From assembly GCF_020858115.1 (NCBI RefSeq), contig NZ_JACYMM010000001.1, positions 310,001 to 374,000 of the forward strand: a stretch of DNA of 64,000 nt, written 5' to 3'. How positions within the stretch are numbered: position 1 is the first letter of the stretch; every line of letters begins with the position of its first letter. Positions 26,837 to 35,977 of this stretch are shown here, in pieces. Position numbers and translations under genes: made by a program. The notes below the pieces were generated by a model. That model had not been told where the DNA came from. It was given only the letters and a program-made list of their open reading frames with translations, and searched no databases. The DNA comes from Janthinobacterium sp. FW305-129 (lineage in GTDB: Bacteria; Pseudomonadota; Gammaproteobacteria; Burkholderiales; Burkholderiaceae_D).

Positions 26837-28270
26837 ATGAACCGGACAGTCATGAATACCCTCATCCTTACCCTCTTCGGCGGCACCCTGGCCGCTTGCG
26901 GCGGCGGCAGCGGCGACGGATCCAGCGGGGGCGCGAGCCAGCTGCTGGCCGGCGCCGCCGAAGCGGTCGCCTGCTACACGCCATGGAACAGCGGCACCGC
27001 CTACAACGGCGGCGGCAAGGCCAGCTACAACAACGTCAATTACACGGCCAACTGGTGGACGCAAGGCAATAACCCGTCGACCAGCAGCGGCGGCGCCGGC
27101 AGCGGCCAGCCATGGACGGTGGTGGGAGACTGCGGCACGCCGACACCAACGCCGACACCGACACCGACTCCCACCCCAACGCCTACGCCAACTCCGACAC
27201 CTACACCTACACCTACACCTACACCTACACCTACACCTACACCTACACCTACACCTACACCGACTCCTACACCAACTCCGACACCCACGCCAACTCCTAC
27301 CCCGACGCCGACGCCGACGCCCACCGGCCTGGCGAAGCACGCGCTGATCGGCTACTGGCACAACTTCACCAACCCCAGCGGCGCCACCTATCCGATCAGT
27401 CAGGTCAGCGACGACTGGGACGTGATCGTCGTCTCGTTCGGCGACAACGCGGGCGGCGGCAATGTCAGCCTGACCATCGATCCGGGCGCGGGCACGGAAG
27501 CGCAATTCATCGCCGACGTGGCGGCCAAGCGGGCCAAGGGAAAGAAAGTCATCCTGTCGCTGGGCGGGCAAAACGGTTCCGTTTCCGTCGGCAACACGGC
27601 CGAAGCAACGAATTTCACCAACAGCCTGTACGCCATCATCACCAAATACGGTTTTGACGGCATCGACCTGGACCTGGAAAACGGCGTGGCGCAAGGCGCG
27701 GCCATCCAGACCTATCTGCCGATCGCCGTGAAAAACCTGAAAACCAAGGTCGGCAGCAGCTTTTATTTGTCGATGGCGCCGGAATGGGTGTACGTGGAGG
27801 GGGGCTACACGAGCTACGGCAGCATCTGGGGCGCCTACATTCCCATCATCAATGCCTTGCGCAGCGAGCTGACGGTGCTGCATCCGCAGTACTACAACAA
27901 TGGCGACATCTACACGCCGTACGCCACGGGCGCCATCAAGGCGGGTTCGGCCGACCAGCTGGTGGCCACGGCGCGCATGCTGATCGAGGGTTTTAACTAT
28001 GGCGGCAATACCTTCGCCGGCTTGCGTCCGGACCAGGTGGGCTTCGGCGTGCCGTCGGGCCGCAGCTCGGCCGGCTCCGGCTTCACGACGAATGCCGACG
28101 TCAGCAATGCCCTGAATTGCCTGACGCGCCTGCTCAACTGCGGCACCATCAAGCCGTTGCAGGCGTATCCGGACTTCCGCGGCGTGATGACGTGGTCGAT
28201 CAACTGGGACCGCCACGACGGCTATAACTTCTCCGTGCCGACGAAGAATGTCCTGAAAACCTTGCCGTAA
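26837..28270 (+). CDS. GH18 chitinase lipoprotein with CBM5/12 and Thr-Pro linker
   Basis: 477 residues. Hydrolyses beta-1,4-GlcNAc bonds of chitin. The signal ends in a lipobox-like LAAC. A CBM5/12 module (about 48-95, with W in TPWNSGTAY and NWWTQG and WTVVGDC) binds chitin. A pure Thr-Pro linker of about 60 residues follows, then a GH18 barrel (about 165-477) with the catalytic motif FDGIDLDLE: Asp274, Asp277, Asp279 and the acid Glu281. It has AAGGAGA before the ATG. A secreted or surface-displayed enzyme; single gene unit. Confidence 0.95.
   Translation: MNRTVMNTLILTLFGGTLAACGGGSGDGSSGGASQLLAGAAEAVACYTPWNSGTAYNGGGKASYNNVNYTANWWTQGNNPSTSSGGAGSGQPWTVVGDCGTPTPTPTPTPTPTPTPTPTPTPTPTPTPTPTPTPTPTPTPTPTPTPTPTPTPTPTPTPTPTPTGLAKHALIGYWHNFTNPSGATYPISQVSDDWDVIVVSFGDNAGGGNVSLTIDPGAGTEAQFIADVAAKRAKGKKVILSLGGQNGSVSVGNTAEATNFTNSLYAIITKYGFDGIDLDLENGVAQGAAIQTYLPIAVKNLKTKVGSSFYLSMAPEWVYVEGGYTSYGSIWGAYIPIINALRSELTVLHPQYYNNGDIYTPYATGAIKAGSADQLVATARMLIEGFNYGGNTFAGLRPDQVGFGVPSGRSSAGSGFTTNADVSNALNCLTRLLNCGTIKPLQAYPDFRGVMTWSINWDRHDGYNFSVPTKNVLKTLP
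27201..27260 (+). repeat. Ten perfect CTACAC hexamers in the chitinase linker
   Basis: Sixty bases consist of ten identical CTACAC units encoding Thr-Pro pairs, inside a longer degenerate (CCNACN) run from about 27138 to 27325. Slippage changes linker length without breaking the frame. Confidence 0.95.
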
Positions 28271-28306
28271 GCGGCATTGCCCGACTGCGCATGCGGGCTT
28301 TGCCGC

Positions 28307-28891
28307 TCACATGCGCAGCAGCGCCGCGCCCAGCACGCGCATCTGCAGCGCAATGCACTGGCGCAACGCCTCCCCTCCCCCTTGCGTGTGCTTGATGCCA
28401 TCCATGGCGGCCACCAGCAAGGCGGCCACTTGCGCGGCAGTCGCGTCCACCCGGCGCAGCGCGATGTCGCCCGCCGCTTCGGCCTGTTCCAGCGCGCCGG
28501 CCAGCGACGCCACCAAAGTTGCCCGCGCCGTCAAGGTGATGCCGGCGGCGAGGGTCATGTTGGCGTCGAACAACTCCTGTCCGTGGGCACTGGCCGAAAT
28601 TTCCGCCATCAAGCCTTGCTGGAATGCCAGCAGCGCCGTTTCGATGCGCGCAAGAACGGGACGGGGCTCGGCCAGTGCCGCCGCCACGTGCGCCATCACG
28701 GTCGCATGGGCCCGTTCGGAGCCGGCGCGGAACACGTCTTCCTTGTTCTTGAAGTGCAAATACAGCGCGGCGCGCGACATGCCGGCCGCCTGCGCGATAT
28801 CGAGCATGGACGTCTTGCGGTAGCCGTAGCGGCAAAACACGGCCAGCGCCGCATCGAGGATCTGCTGGCTTTTAGGGGTATCGGTTGTCAT
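28307..28891 (-). CDS. TetR-family transcriptional repressor
   Basis: 194 residues. The N-terminal helix-turn-helix is ILDAALAVFCRYGYRKTSMLDIAQAAGMSRAALYLHFKNKEDVF (about residues 11-54), classic TetR. The rest is the all-helical ligand-binding domain, Ala-rich. A perfect inverted repeat sits 6-39 bp upstream of the start and overlaps the divergent intergenic region with the NTF2-like gene, so auto-repression and control of that gene are likely. Confidence 0.93.
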   Translation of the reverse strand: MTTDTPKSQQILDAALAVFCRYGYRKTSMLDIAQAAGMSRAALYLHFKNKEDVFRAGSERAHATVMAHVAAALAEPRPVLARIETALLAFQQGLMAEISASAHGQELFDANMTLAAGITLTARATLVASLAGALEQAEAAGDIALRRVDATAAQVAALLVAAMDGIKHTQGGGEALRQCIALQMRVLGAALLRM

Positions 28892-28896
28892 GCGGC

Positions 28897-28930
28897 CATG
28901 TTGACACTATGGTCATATAGTGTCAACATG
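28897..28930. promoter_or_regulatory. TetR operator, 14-bp perfect arms
   Basis: CATGTTGACACTAT (28897-28910) and its exact reverse complement (28917-28930) flank a 6-bp centre. TTGACA lies inside the left arm and may act as the -35 of a promoter, so binding would block RNA polymerase for both divergent genes. Confidence 0.85.
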
Positions 28931-28983
28931 ACTTTTGGACAAAAACCGTCAAAGTGTCAATCACCTACCCGAACAGGACTGCC

Positions 28984-29385
28984 ATGCAAGAATTCAATGC
29001 CGCACCGACTGAAGAACAACAGATGGACCTGCTGCGCCACACGGAACGCTGCCGTTTGCGCGCCCTCGTGGCCGCCGATACGGAAGCGGCGCGCGCCCTG
29101 CACGCCGACGACTTCCAGCTGATCACGCCCATCGGCCGCATGCTGTCGCGGGAACACTACCTGGGCGCCATCGCCTCCGGCCACATGCGCTATCTGAGCT
29201 GGGAACCGGAAGCGATCAGTGTGCGCCTGTATGGCACGGCCGCCGTCCTGCGTTACCAGGCGCAGCTGGAAATCGTCTTTGGCGGACACGCCGTGCCCCG
29301 CGCCCGCTACTGGCATATGGATAGCTACGAATGGCGCGATGGGCGCTGGCAAGCCGTCTGGTCGCAGGCGACGGCGGTTGCCTGA
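28984..29385 (+). CDS. NTF2-like / DUF4440 protein
   Basis: 133 residues from ATG 28984 with AGGA six bases upstream; an in-frame GTG 30 bp earlier would run into the operator spacer. The pattern RALVAADTEAARALHADDFQLITPIGR...REHYLGAI and a C-terminal WRDGRWQAVWSQAT is that of the cone-shaped NTF2-like fold used by DUF4440/SnoaL proteins. No catalytic residue can be assigned. It is the divergent neighbour of the TetR gene across its operator, thus the probable regulated target. Confidence 0.85.
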   Translation: MQEFNAAPTEEQQMDLLRHTERCRLRALVAADTEAARALHADDFQLITPIGRMLSREHYLGAIASGHMRYLSWEPEAISVRLYGTAAVLRYQAQLEIVFGGHAVPRARYWHMDSYEWRDGRWQAVWSQATAVA

Positions 29386-29471
29386 ACTGGTGCCTTGCAT
29401 CATTGCAAATGGATGTCTTTCCTGTGATAGTTTTAAACTATAGATCCGGTTGAAATATTTTGCTTCCTTTT

Positions 29472-29492
29472 GTAAATGAGAATCGTTACTAT
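29472..29492 (+). promoter_or_regulatory. Second Fur-like box
   Basis: ATGAGAATCGTTA (29476-29488) agrees with 11 of 13 bases of the Fur core and is close to the box before the siderophore receptor. It lies 46 bp before the DUF2061 start codon. Confidence 0.6.
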
Positions 29493-29533
29493 CTAAATCA
29501 AGGATAAGCGAATTCAACAGAAAGGAGCATCCC

Positions 29534-29956
29534 TTGTTCACCGCCATCAAAACATTCAGCCAGGTTTGCACGCACATGTCGATCGCCTTCGGCCTCGCCT
29601 ATTTGCTGACGGGCTCGCTGGCACTCGGTGGCCTGGCCGCGATCATCGAACCCGTCATCAACGTGGGCTTGCTGCCCATGCATGAAAAAGCCTGGCACGC
29701 GATCCGCCGCCGCTATGCGGCCAGCCGCCTGGGCTTTGCCGCCCTGGCTGGCGAAAAACTGAGCCAGACGGCCATGCACATGGGCGTGGCCTTCGGCGTC
29801 ATGTACTGGGCCACGGGTTCCATGGCCTTCGGCGGCCTGCTGGCCGTGGTCGAGCCGATCTGCAACGTGATCGTGCTGCCCTTCCATGACCGGTTGTGGG
29901 AACGATTTCGTTTTCGTATGGAAAGCCGGGGCGCGGCGCAGCTCGCGGCGCTGTAA
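29534..29956 (+). CDS. Duplicated DUF2061 membrane protein
   Basis: 140 residues, TTG start at 29534 with AAAGGAG at the ideal distance. Two tandem DUF2061 units of about 55 residues, each with a pattern like FSQ...HM.[IV]AFG..Y..TGS.A.GG..A..EP..N and two hydrophobic helices, followed by FHD/MHEKxW. Inner-membrane protein of unknown function; the internal duplication probably gives a four-helix protein with pseudo-two-fold symmetry. The upstream Fur-like box hints at iron-dependent expression. Confidence 0.85.
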   Translation: MFTAIKTFSQVCTHMSIAFGLAYLLTGSLALGGLAAIIEPVINVGLLPMHEKAWHAIRRRYAASRLGFAALAGEKLSQTAMHMGVAFGVMYWATGSMAFGGLLAVVEPICNVIVLPFHDRLWERFRFRMESRGAAQLAAL

Positions 29957-29965
29957 TCGCCCTTC

Positions 29966-31402
29966 TTAATTACCCGCCCACACAGGCGGCCGCCTTTGCC
30001 CCCACGGCGCCGCCCGCTCCAGCTGGCCGGCCAGGCGCAGCAAGGTTCCATCGTTTGCATACCCGGCCATGAACTGCATGCCGATCGGCAAGCCATCATT
30101 GGACATGGCCAGCGGCACGGACATGGCCGGCAAGCCCGCCACGTTGGCCAGCGGCGTGTATGGCGAATGCTCGAACAGGCGCGCCGTCCAGCCCAGCCCA
30201 TCGAGCTGTTCCTGCTGTTCTCCATAGCGCCCCAGCGGCCACGGCATATCCGGCATGGTGGGCGTGAGCAGCATGTCGTACTGGCCGAACAAGGCACCGG
30301 CCTGGCGCGTGACCGTGTTGCGCACGCCGAGCGCGGCGACGACATCGACGGCCGACACCGTCTGCCCGTACCGGTAGCAGGCCAGGGTGGCCGGTTCCAG
30401 CGTATCGGGCGACACGGCGCGCCCGCTTTCCTGCGCCAGGCCAGCTATCCACGGCACCAGATTGGCGCACCAGATGCCGGCATTGGCGTGGATAAATGCT
30501 TGCCACGACACGCCCAGCGCGGGCGCCACTTCTTCCACATGGTGGCCCAGGCTTTCCAGCAGGCGCACGGTGTCTTGCAGCGCGGCATCGACGGCAGGCA
30601 CGGGCCGGGCGCCATTGCAGGCTACGCGCTGCACGGCGATGCGCAGCTTGCCCGGCGCCACGCTCACCTGCGACAGCCAGGTGAAGTTGGGCGCGCTCGT
30701 CACATACGGTTCGCCCGGCATTATTCCCTGCACGCAGTCGAGCAAGGCGGCGCTGTCGCGCACGCTGCGGCTCACGCCCAGCTGCACGCCCAGGCCGCTG
30801 AAGATTTCGTCCATGGCGGGGCCGTTCGAGACGCGGCCCCGGCTGGGCTTGAAGCCGAACAGGCCCGTCGAGGCGGCCGGCACGCGGATGGACCCGGCCG
30901 CGTCCGTCGCATGGGCCAGCGGCACGATGCCGGCCGCCACGGCCGCCGCGGCGCCGCCGCTGGAGCCGCCCGCGCTCAGGCTGACGTTCCACGGGTTGCG
31001 CGTGGCGCCATATAAGACCGGTTCCGTCGTGGTGGCAAACGCCATTTCCGGCGTGCTGGTGCGGCCGAACGTCGCCAGGCCCGCTGCGCGGAACTGCGTC
31101 ATCAGGTGCGAATCAGAGGGGGCGATATGGCCGGCGCCCAGGCGGCTGCCGTATTCGATGCGCTGGCCCGCCATCGTGACGGCCACATCCTTGATCAGGA
31201 AGGGCACGCCGGCGAACGGTGCCGCGTGGTCGATGGCAGTCAAATCGGCCGGCCACAGCTCGACCACGGCATTGAGCTGCGGGTTGACGGCGGCGCAGGC
31301 GCGCTGGGCCGCGTCCTGCAATTCGGCGGCCGAGACGCTGCCCTCGCGCAGCAGCTGGGCCAATCCTAAGCCATCAAAGCTTGTATATTCATAGAGTTGC
31401 AT
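29966..31402 (-). CDS. Amidase (amidase-signature family)
   Basis: 478 residues. Hydrolyses carboxylic amides through a Ser-cisSer-Lys triad, here Lys71 (FLIKDV), Ser147 (AGGSSGGAAAAVAAG) and nucleophile Ser171 (DAAGSIRVPAA). The Gly/Ser-rich signature is complete. It has AGGAA before the start and is divergent from a LysR gene that probably controls it. It is closest to broad-specificity aliphatic amidases such as 6-aminohexanoate-cyclic-dimer hydrolase relatives, not GatA, since no GatB or GatC genes are nearby. Confidence 0.94.
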   Translation of the reverse strand: MQLYEYTSFDGLGLAQLLREGSVSAAELQDAAQRACAAVNPQLNAVVELWPADLTAIDHAAPFAGVPFLIKDVAVTMAGQRIEYGSRLGAGHIAPSDSHLMTQFRAAGLATFGRTSTPEMAFATTTEPVLYGATRNPWNVSLSAGGSSGGAAAAVAAGIVPLAHATDAAGSIRVPAASTGLFGFKPSRGRVSNGPAMDEIFSGLGVQLGVSRSVRDSAALLDCVQGIMPGEPYVTSAPNFTWLSQVSVAPGKLRIAVQRVACNGARPVPAVDAALQDTVRLLESLGHHVEEVAPALGVSWQAFIHANAGIWCANLVPWIAGLAQESGRAVSPDTLEPATLACYRYGQTVSAVDVVAALGVRNTVTRQAGALFGQYDMLLTPTMPDMPWPLGRYGEQQEQLDGLGWTARLFEHSPYTPLANVAGLPAMSVPLAMSNDGLPIGMQFMAGYANDGTLLRLAGQLERAAPWGQRRPPVWAGN

Positions 31403-31503
31403 CAGTTAGTTCCTGTAAAAGGTGAAGAATAGAAGTCACAGGAACAACTGTAGGGCTTGCGCTATCATAGTGGAAATGAATAGTTGATATACAAGGTATA
31501 GTC

Positions 31504-32427
31504 ATGGACAATTTACGCAAGCTGGACCTGAACCTGCTGCTGACACTGAATGCCCTGTTGATTGAACGCAACGTCACGCGGGCGGCCGCGCGGCTCCACC
31601 TGAGCCAGCCTTCCGTCAGCGTGCAGCTGGGCAAGCTGCGCGCGGCCTTCGACGATCCGCTATTGCTGCCCGGCCCGCGCGGCATGCTGCCCACGGCGCG
31701 GGCGCTGGCCCTGTTCGCGCCCTTGCAAGCCGTGCTGGCCCAGCTGGAACAGGTCTTGCAGCCCGAATCGGCGTTCGATCCCGCCACGGCCCAGGTGCGC
31801 TGGAACCTGGCGGCGGCCGACGCCACCGAATATGCGATCTTGCTGCCCATGCTGCCGTCCTTGCGCGCGCAGGCGCCGTTGTCGCGCATGGCCGTGTTTG
31901 AAGCCGTGCCGGCGCGCATGGCGCATGACCTGGAAATGGGCCAGGTCGACCTGGGTTTCCTGGCGCAGGAAGAAGCGCCGCCCGGCTTGCGCCACCGCAC
32001 CTTGTTTACCGAGCACTACGTGCTGGCGGGCCGCCACGGCCATCCGCTGCTGCAATCGCCGCCCGATCTCGACCAGTTCTGCGCGCTGGAATTCATCGTC
32101 GTCTCGCCCAACGGCGGCGGTTTCCGCAGCAACGTCGATACGGCCCTGGAACAGCTGGGGCGCACGCGCAAGGTGGTGCTGTCCGTGCCGCATTTCCTGA
32201 TCGTGCCGCCCTTGCTGGAAGCGTCCGACATGGTGGCCTTGCTGCCGTCGCGCCTGCTGAAGAATGCGCTGGGCGCGCTGCGCACGTGGGAGCCGCCCGT
32301 CGCCCTGCCCGACTACGAAATGGCCATGGTCTGGCACGAGCGCATGCATCTGGACCCGGCGCACCGCTGGCTGCGCGAGCGCATCCTGGCCAGCTTGCAG
32401 GCGCCCTTACACGATTTTCCAGCGTAA
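31504..32427 (+). CDS. LysR-family regulator (amidase neighbour)
   Basis: 307 residues. The N-terminal winged helix LRKLDLNLLLTLNALLIERNVTRAAARLHLSQPSVSVQLGKLR is of the NodD/LinR-like subtype (LDLNLL). The co-inducer domain follows from about residue 95. It is divergent from the amidase with about 100 bp between the starts, the usual LysR layout. The intergenic region holds an interrupted inverted repeat (GTTCCTGT at 31409 and ACAGGAAC at 31438). Confidence 0.93.
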   Translation: MDNLRKLDLNLLLTLNALLIERNVTRAAARLHLSQPSVSVQLGKLRAAFDDPLLLPGPRGMLPTARALALFAPLQAVLAQLEQVLQPESAFDPATAQVRWNLAAADATEYAILLPMLPSLRAQAPLSRMAVFEAVPARMAHDLEMGQVDLGFLAQEEAPPGLRHRTLFTEHYVLAGRHGHPLLQSPPDLDQFCALEFIVVSPNGGGFRSNVDTALEQLGRTRKVVLSVPHFLIVPPLLEASDMVALLPSRLLKNALGALRTWEPPVALPDYEMAMVWHERMHLDPAHRWLRERILASLQAPLHDFPA

Positions 32428-32523
32428 AACACTAGGGAAGATTACCTAGTTGTTCGAAAGAAATTCCCAATTTTCGCCGTGGTGACGAATGCGTAAGCTT
32501 GCGCATAATAATAAAGGGTCACC

Positions 32524-34608
32524 ATGAACGCCATTTCCATCCAGCACCGCGGTTCGCGCCGCCCTCCTGCTTCTTCCCCCTCGATGTTCAGCCGGCTTGC
32601 CGCAATACTGCTGGGCACGCTGGTCTTCTGCGCCAGCGCGACGGCGGCGTCAGTCACGTCGGCCGAACTGATCAAGCGCGGCGAATACGTCGCCCGACTT
32701 GGCGACTGCGTGGCCTGCCACACGAGCCCGAACGGCGCCGCCATGGCCGGCGGCCTGGAACTCAAAACGCCGTTCGGCACCATCTACAGCACGAATATCA
32801 CGCCCGACGCGAAGACCGGCCTGGGCACGTACACCTTCGCGCAATTCGACCGTGCCATGCGCAAGGGCGTGGCGGCCGATGGCCACAACCTGTATCCGGC
32901 CATGCCCTACCCTTCCTACGCGAAGATCACGCCCGACGACATGCAGGCGCTGTACGCCTATCTGCAGCGGGGCGTGGCGCCCGTGGCGCAGCAAAACCGC
33001 GAAACGGACATGAAATGGCCGTTCAGCATGCGCTGGGGCTTGTCGCTGTGGAATGCCGTCTTCCTCGACGACGCGCCGTTCAAGCCCGACAGCGCCAAGT
33101 CGGCCCAGTGGAACCGGGGCAGCTACCTGGCGCAAGGGCTCGGGCATTGCGGCTCCTGCCACACGCCGCGCGGCGTGGCTTTCCAGGAAAAAACCATGGG
33201 CCAGGACGGCGGCAGCGGCAAGCTCTACCTGTCCGGCTTCACCTTCGACGGCTGGCATGCGGTGAACCTGCGCAATCTGTGGACGCCGGGCGACATCGTG
33301 CAATTGCTGAAAACCGGCCGCAACAGCTTCGGCACGGCGGCCGGCAGCATGACGGAAGTCATCACGCACAGCACGCAATACTTCACGGATGCCGACCTCG
33401 ACGCGCTGGCGCACTACCTGCACGGCTTGCCCGCCAGGGATGGCGCGGCCGCGCCGCCGAAGAAAACGGCGCCCGTCCTGGCGGCCAGCAACGATGCGCT
33501 GTACAACACGCGGGGCGGCCTCGGCTACCTGCAGTTCTGCGCCACCTGCCACCGCCGCGACGGCCGTGGCGTGGACAACATCTTCCCGCCGCTGGCGCAG
33601 AACGACTCGGTGCAGTCGAAAGACGCCACCTCCGTCATCCACATCGCCCTGACGGGCTGGCAGTCGGCCGTCACACAGCACTCGCCGCGCTCCTTCGGCA
33701 TGCCAGCGTATGACCGCCTGGCCGACACGGAACTGGCGGAAATCCTCACCTTTGTGCGCGGCAAGTGGGGCAACCACGGCGCGCCCGTGACGCCCGCGCA
33801 GATCGCCAAGGTGCGCAAGGAGCTCAAGCTCAAGGCGCCGGACGCGGGCGGCTTCGTCACGCCCCGCTTCGCCGCCCTGACGGCCGATCCGAACGCCAGT
33901 CAATTGATCCACGGCATCCAGCTGATGACGGAAACGCGGGCCCGGCTGCCGCAAAACGTGGGCAACGACCTCAATTGCAGCAGCTGCCACCTGAATGGCG
34001 GCACGGTGGCCGGCGGTTCGCCCTTCCTCGGCATTTCCGCCTTCTTCCCGTCGGAAGCGCCGCGCGCCGGCAAGGTCATCAGCCTGGGAGAGCGCATCAA
34101 CGGCTGCTTCCGCCGCTCCATGCACGGCAAGCCGCTGCCCGTGGACGGCCCCGACCTGCAGGCCATGGTCGCCTACATCGACTGGATGAAGGGTGCCACG
34201 CAGGCGGGCGACAAGGTGGCGGGACGCGGCGTGGCGAAGATCGACCGGGCTCTGCTGCCCGATCCCGTGCATGGCAAAAAAGTGTACGCCGAGCAATGCG
34301 CCGTCTGCCATGGCGCGAATGGCGAAGGCATCCGTGGCGCCAATGGCGTCGTCGCCTTCCCGCCGCTGTGGGGCGAGCGCTCGTTCAATATCGGCGCCGG
34401 CATGGCCCGCACCTACACGGCGGCCGGCTTCGTCAAGGCGAACATGGTGATGGGCCACGGCCAGAAATTCCCGCTGGGACAAGGCAACCTGTCCGACCAG
34501 GACGCCGTCGACGTGGCCGAATATTTTACCCACATGCCCCGTCCGGACTTCCCCGACAAGGTCAAGGATTGGCCCAAGGGCGGCAAACCCAAGGATGCCC
34601 GCTACTGA
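32524..34608 (+). CDS. Pentaheme cytochrome c, fused Adh-type tri-heme and TsdA-type di-heme modules
   Basis: 694 residues, exported (hydrophobic segment FSRLAAILLGTLVFCASATA). Five CXXCH sites: 62-66 (CVACH), 209 (CGSCH), 339 (CATCH), 485 (CSSCH) and 592 (CAVCH). The first three fit the cytochrome c subunit of membrane alcohol or aldehyde dehydrogenases (ERGEYLARxGDCxACHT style). The last two fit thiosulfate dehydrogenase TsdA, including INGCFRRSMHG whose Cys528 is at the position of the unusual Cys heme ligand of TsdA. No dehydrogenase large subunit lies beside it. Likely a periplasmic electron carrier or thiosulfate/tetrathionate enzyme. Confidence 0.9.
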   Translation: MNAISIQHRGSRRPPASSPSMFSRLAAILLGTLVFCASATAASVTSAELIKRGEYVARLGDCVACHTSPNGAAMAGGLELKTPFGTIYSTNITPDAKTGLGTYTFAQFDRAMRKGVAADGHNLYPAMPYPSYAKITPDDMQALYAYLQRGVAPVAQQNRETDMKWPFSMRWGLSLWNAVFLDDAPFKPDSAKSAQWNRGSYLAQGLGHCGSCHTPRGVAFQEKTMGQDGGSGKLYLSGFTFDGWHAVNLRNLWTPGDIVQLLKTGRNSFGTAAGSMTEVITHSTQYFTDADLDALAHYLHGLPARDGAAAPPKKTAPVLAASNDALYNTRGGLGYLQFCATCHRRDGRGVDNIFPPLAQNDSVQSKDATSVIHIALTGWQSAVTQHSPRSFGMPAYDRLADTELAEILTFVRGKWGNHGAPVTPAQIAKVRKELKLKAPDAGGFVTPRFAALTADPNASQLIHGIQLMTETRARLPQNVGNDLNCSSCHLNGGTVAGGSPFLGISAFFPSEAPRAGKVISLGERINGCFRRSMHGKPLPVDGPDLQAMVAYIDWMKGATQAGDKVAGRGVAKIDRALLPDPVHGKKVYAEQCAVCHGANGEGIRGANGVVAFPPLWGERSFNIGAGMARTYTAAGFVKANMVMGHGQKFPLGQGNLSDQDAVDVAEYFTHMPRPDFPDKVKDWPKGGKPKDARY

Positions 34609-34690
34609 GGCGTGAATTTCCCGGGCGGTGCCCCTTCTGGCCGCCGCCCGCCTGTGATACGCTGCTCGCTCCATCACGCAGGAGCGACGC

Positions 34691-35971
34691 ATGCAGACCG
34701 ACAGCGGCCGGGCCGACCCATCCGACACCTGGCTGGGCAAGCTGGGCCCCGGCCTGATCACGGGCGCGGCCGATGACGATCCCAGCGGCATCGCCACGTA
34801 TGCGCAGGCGGGCGCCCAGTTCGGCTTCGGCATGCTGTGGACGGTGTGCCTGACGTTTCCGCTAATGCTAGGCATCCAGGTCATCAGCGCCAAGATCGGC
34901 CGGGTCAGCGGCCATGGACTGGCGACGAATATCCGCCGCCACTATCCGAAATCCTTGCTGTACGCCATCGTCGGCTTGCTGCTGCTGGCCAATGTCATCA
35001 ATATTGCCGCCGACGTGGCCGCCATGGGCGATGCCCTGACCCTGATCATCGGCGGCCCCACGCACCTGTACGCCGTCGGCTTTGGTTTACTGTCGCTATT
35101 GCTGCAAGTCTTCATTCCCTATCAACAATACGTGCGCATCCTGAAATGGCTGACCCTGGGCTTGCTGGCCTATGTGGCGACCGTGCTGACCGTGCACATA
35201 CCCTGGAGCGAAGTGGCGCTGCGCACGGTCTGGCCGCAATTCGCCTGGTCGGCCGCCTCGGTCACCATGATCGTGGCCGTGTTCGGCACCACGATCAGTC
35301 CCTATTTATTCTTTTGGCAAGCCTCGCAGGAAGTGGAAGACTTGCAGGCCGATGCCAGCGCGCAGGCCTTGCGCCGCGCGCCGGAACAGGCGCCACGGCA
35401 ATTCCAGCGCATCAAGATGGACACGGCCATCGGCATGGGTTTTTCCAATCTGGTGGCCTTCTTCATCATGCTGACGACGGCCGTGACCCTGGGCGCGCAA
35501 GGCATCACGCACATCGATACCTCCGCCCAGGCCGCTTCCGCCCTGCGCCCCATCGCGGGCGAGTTCGCCTTCGCCCTGTTCAGCCTGGGCATCATCGGCA
35601 CGGGTTTGCTGGCCATTCCCGTGCTGGCCGGCTCGGCCGCCTACGCCATGGCGGGCGCCTTTCACTGGAAAAACAGCCTGGAACTGGCGCCCCGGGCCGC
35701 CAAGAAGTTCTACGCCATCATCATCGGCGCCACCATGCTGGGCGCCGCCCTGTGCTTTTCGCCGCTCGACCCCATCAAGGCCCTGTACTGGAGCGCCGTC
35801 ATCAATGGCGTCATTTCCGTGCCCATCATGGTGCTGATGATGGTGATGGCGTCGCGCCCCGCCATCATGGGCACGCTCACCATTTCGCGCCGCCTGCGGG
35901 CGCTGGGCTGGCTGGCGACCAGCGTCATGGCGACGGCCGTGCTGGCCATGTTCGCCACGATGGCGTTTTGA
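34691..35971 (+). CDS. Nramp-related divalent metal transporter
   Basis: 426 residues with about eleven hydrophobic helices. The N-terminal KLGPGLITGAADDDPSGIATY corresponds to the Nramp TM1 motif, in which the canonical DPGN reads DPSG. In TM6 the canonical MPH motif is replaced by TISPYLFFW. These changes are typical of Nramp-related proteins that move Mg2+ or other ions instead of Mn2+/Fe2+. An insert with RAPEQAPRQFQRIKMD forms a cytoplasmic loop. Weak SD (AGGAG) before ATG. Single gene between the cytochrome and a convergent SDR gene. Confidence 0.9.
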   Translation: MQTDSGRADPSDTWLGKLGPGLITGAADDDPSGIATYAQAGAQFGFGMLWTVCLTFPLMLGIQVISAKIGRVSGHGLATNIRRHYPKSLLYAIVGLLLLANVINIAADVAAMGDALTLIIGGPTHLYAVGFGLLSLLLQVFIPYQQYVRILKWLTLGLLAYVATVLTVHIPWSEVALRTVWPQFAWSAASVTMIVAVFGTTISPYLFFWQASQEVEDLQADASAQALRRAPEQAPRQFQRIKMDTAIGMGFSNLVAFFIMLTTAVTLGAQGITHIDTSAQAASALRPIAGEFAFALFSLGIIGTGLLAIPVLAGSAAYAMAGAFHWKNSLELAPRAAKKFYAIIIGATMLGAALCFSPLDPIKALYWSAVINGVISVPIMVLMMVMASRPAIMGTLTISRRLRALGWLATSVMATAVLAMFATMAF

Positions 35972-35977
35972 TGCGCA

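Noticed and set aside
27040-27324. Antisense Val-Gly repeat frame over the chitinase linker
   Set aside because: It is the reverse complement of the Thr-Pro microsatellite and has no independent support.
32650-34893. 747-codon minus-strand frame over the cytochrome gene
   Set aside because: The plus strand has five heme-binding motifs and a signal peptide; the antisense frame is Arg/Gly/Ala-rich noise.
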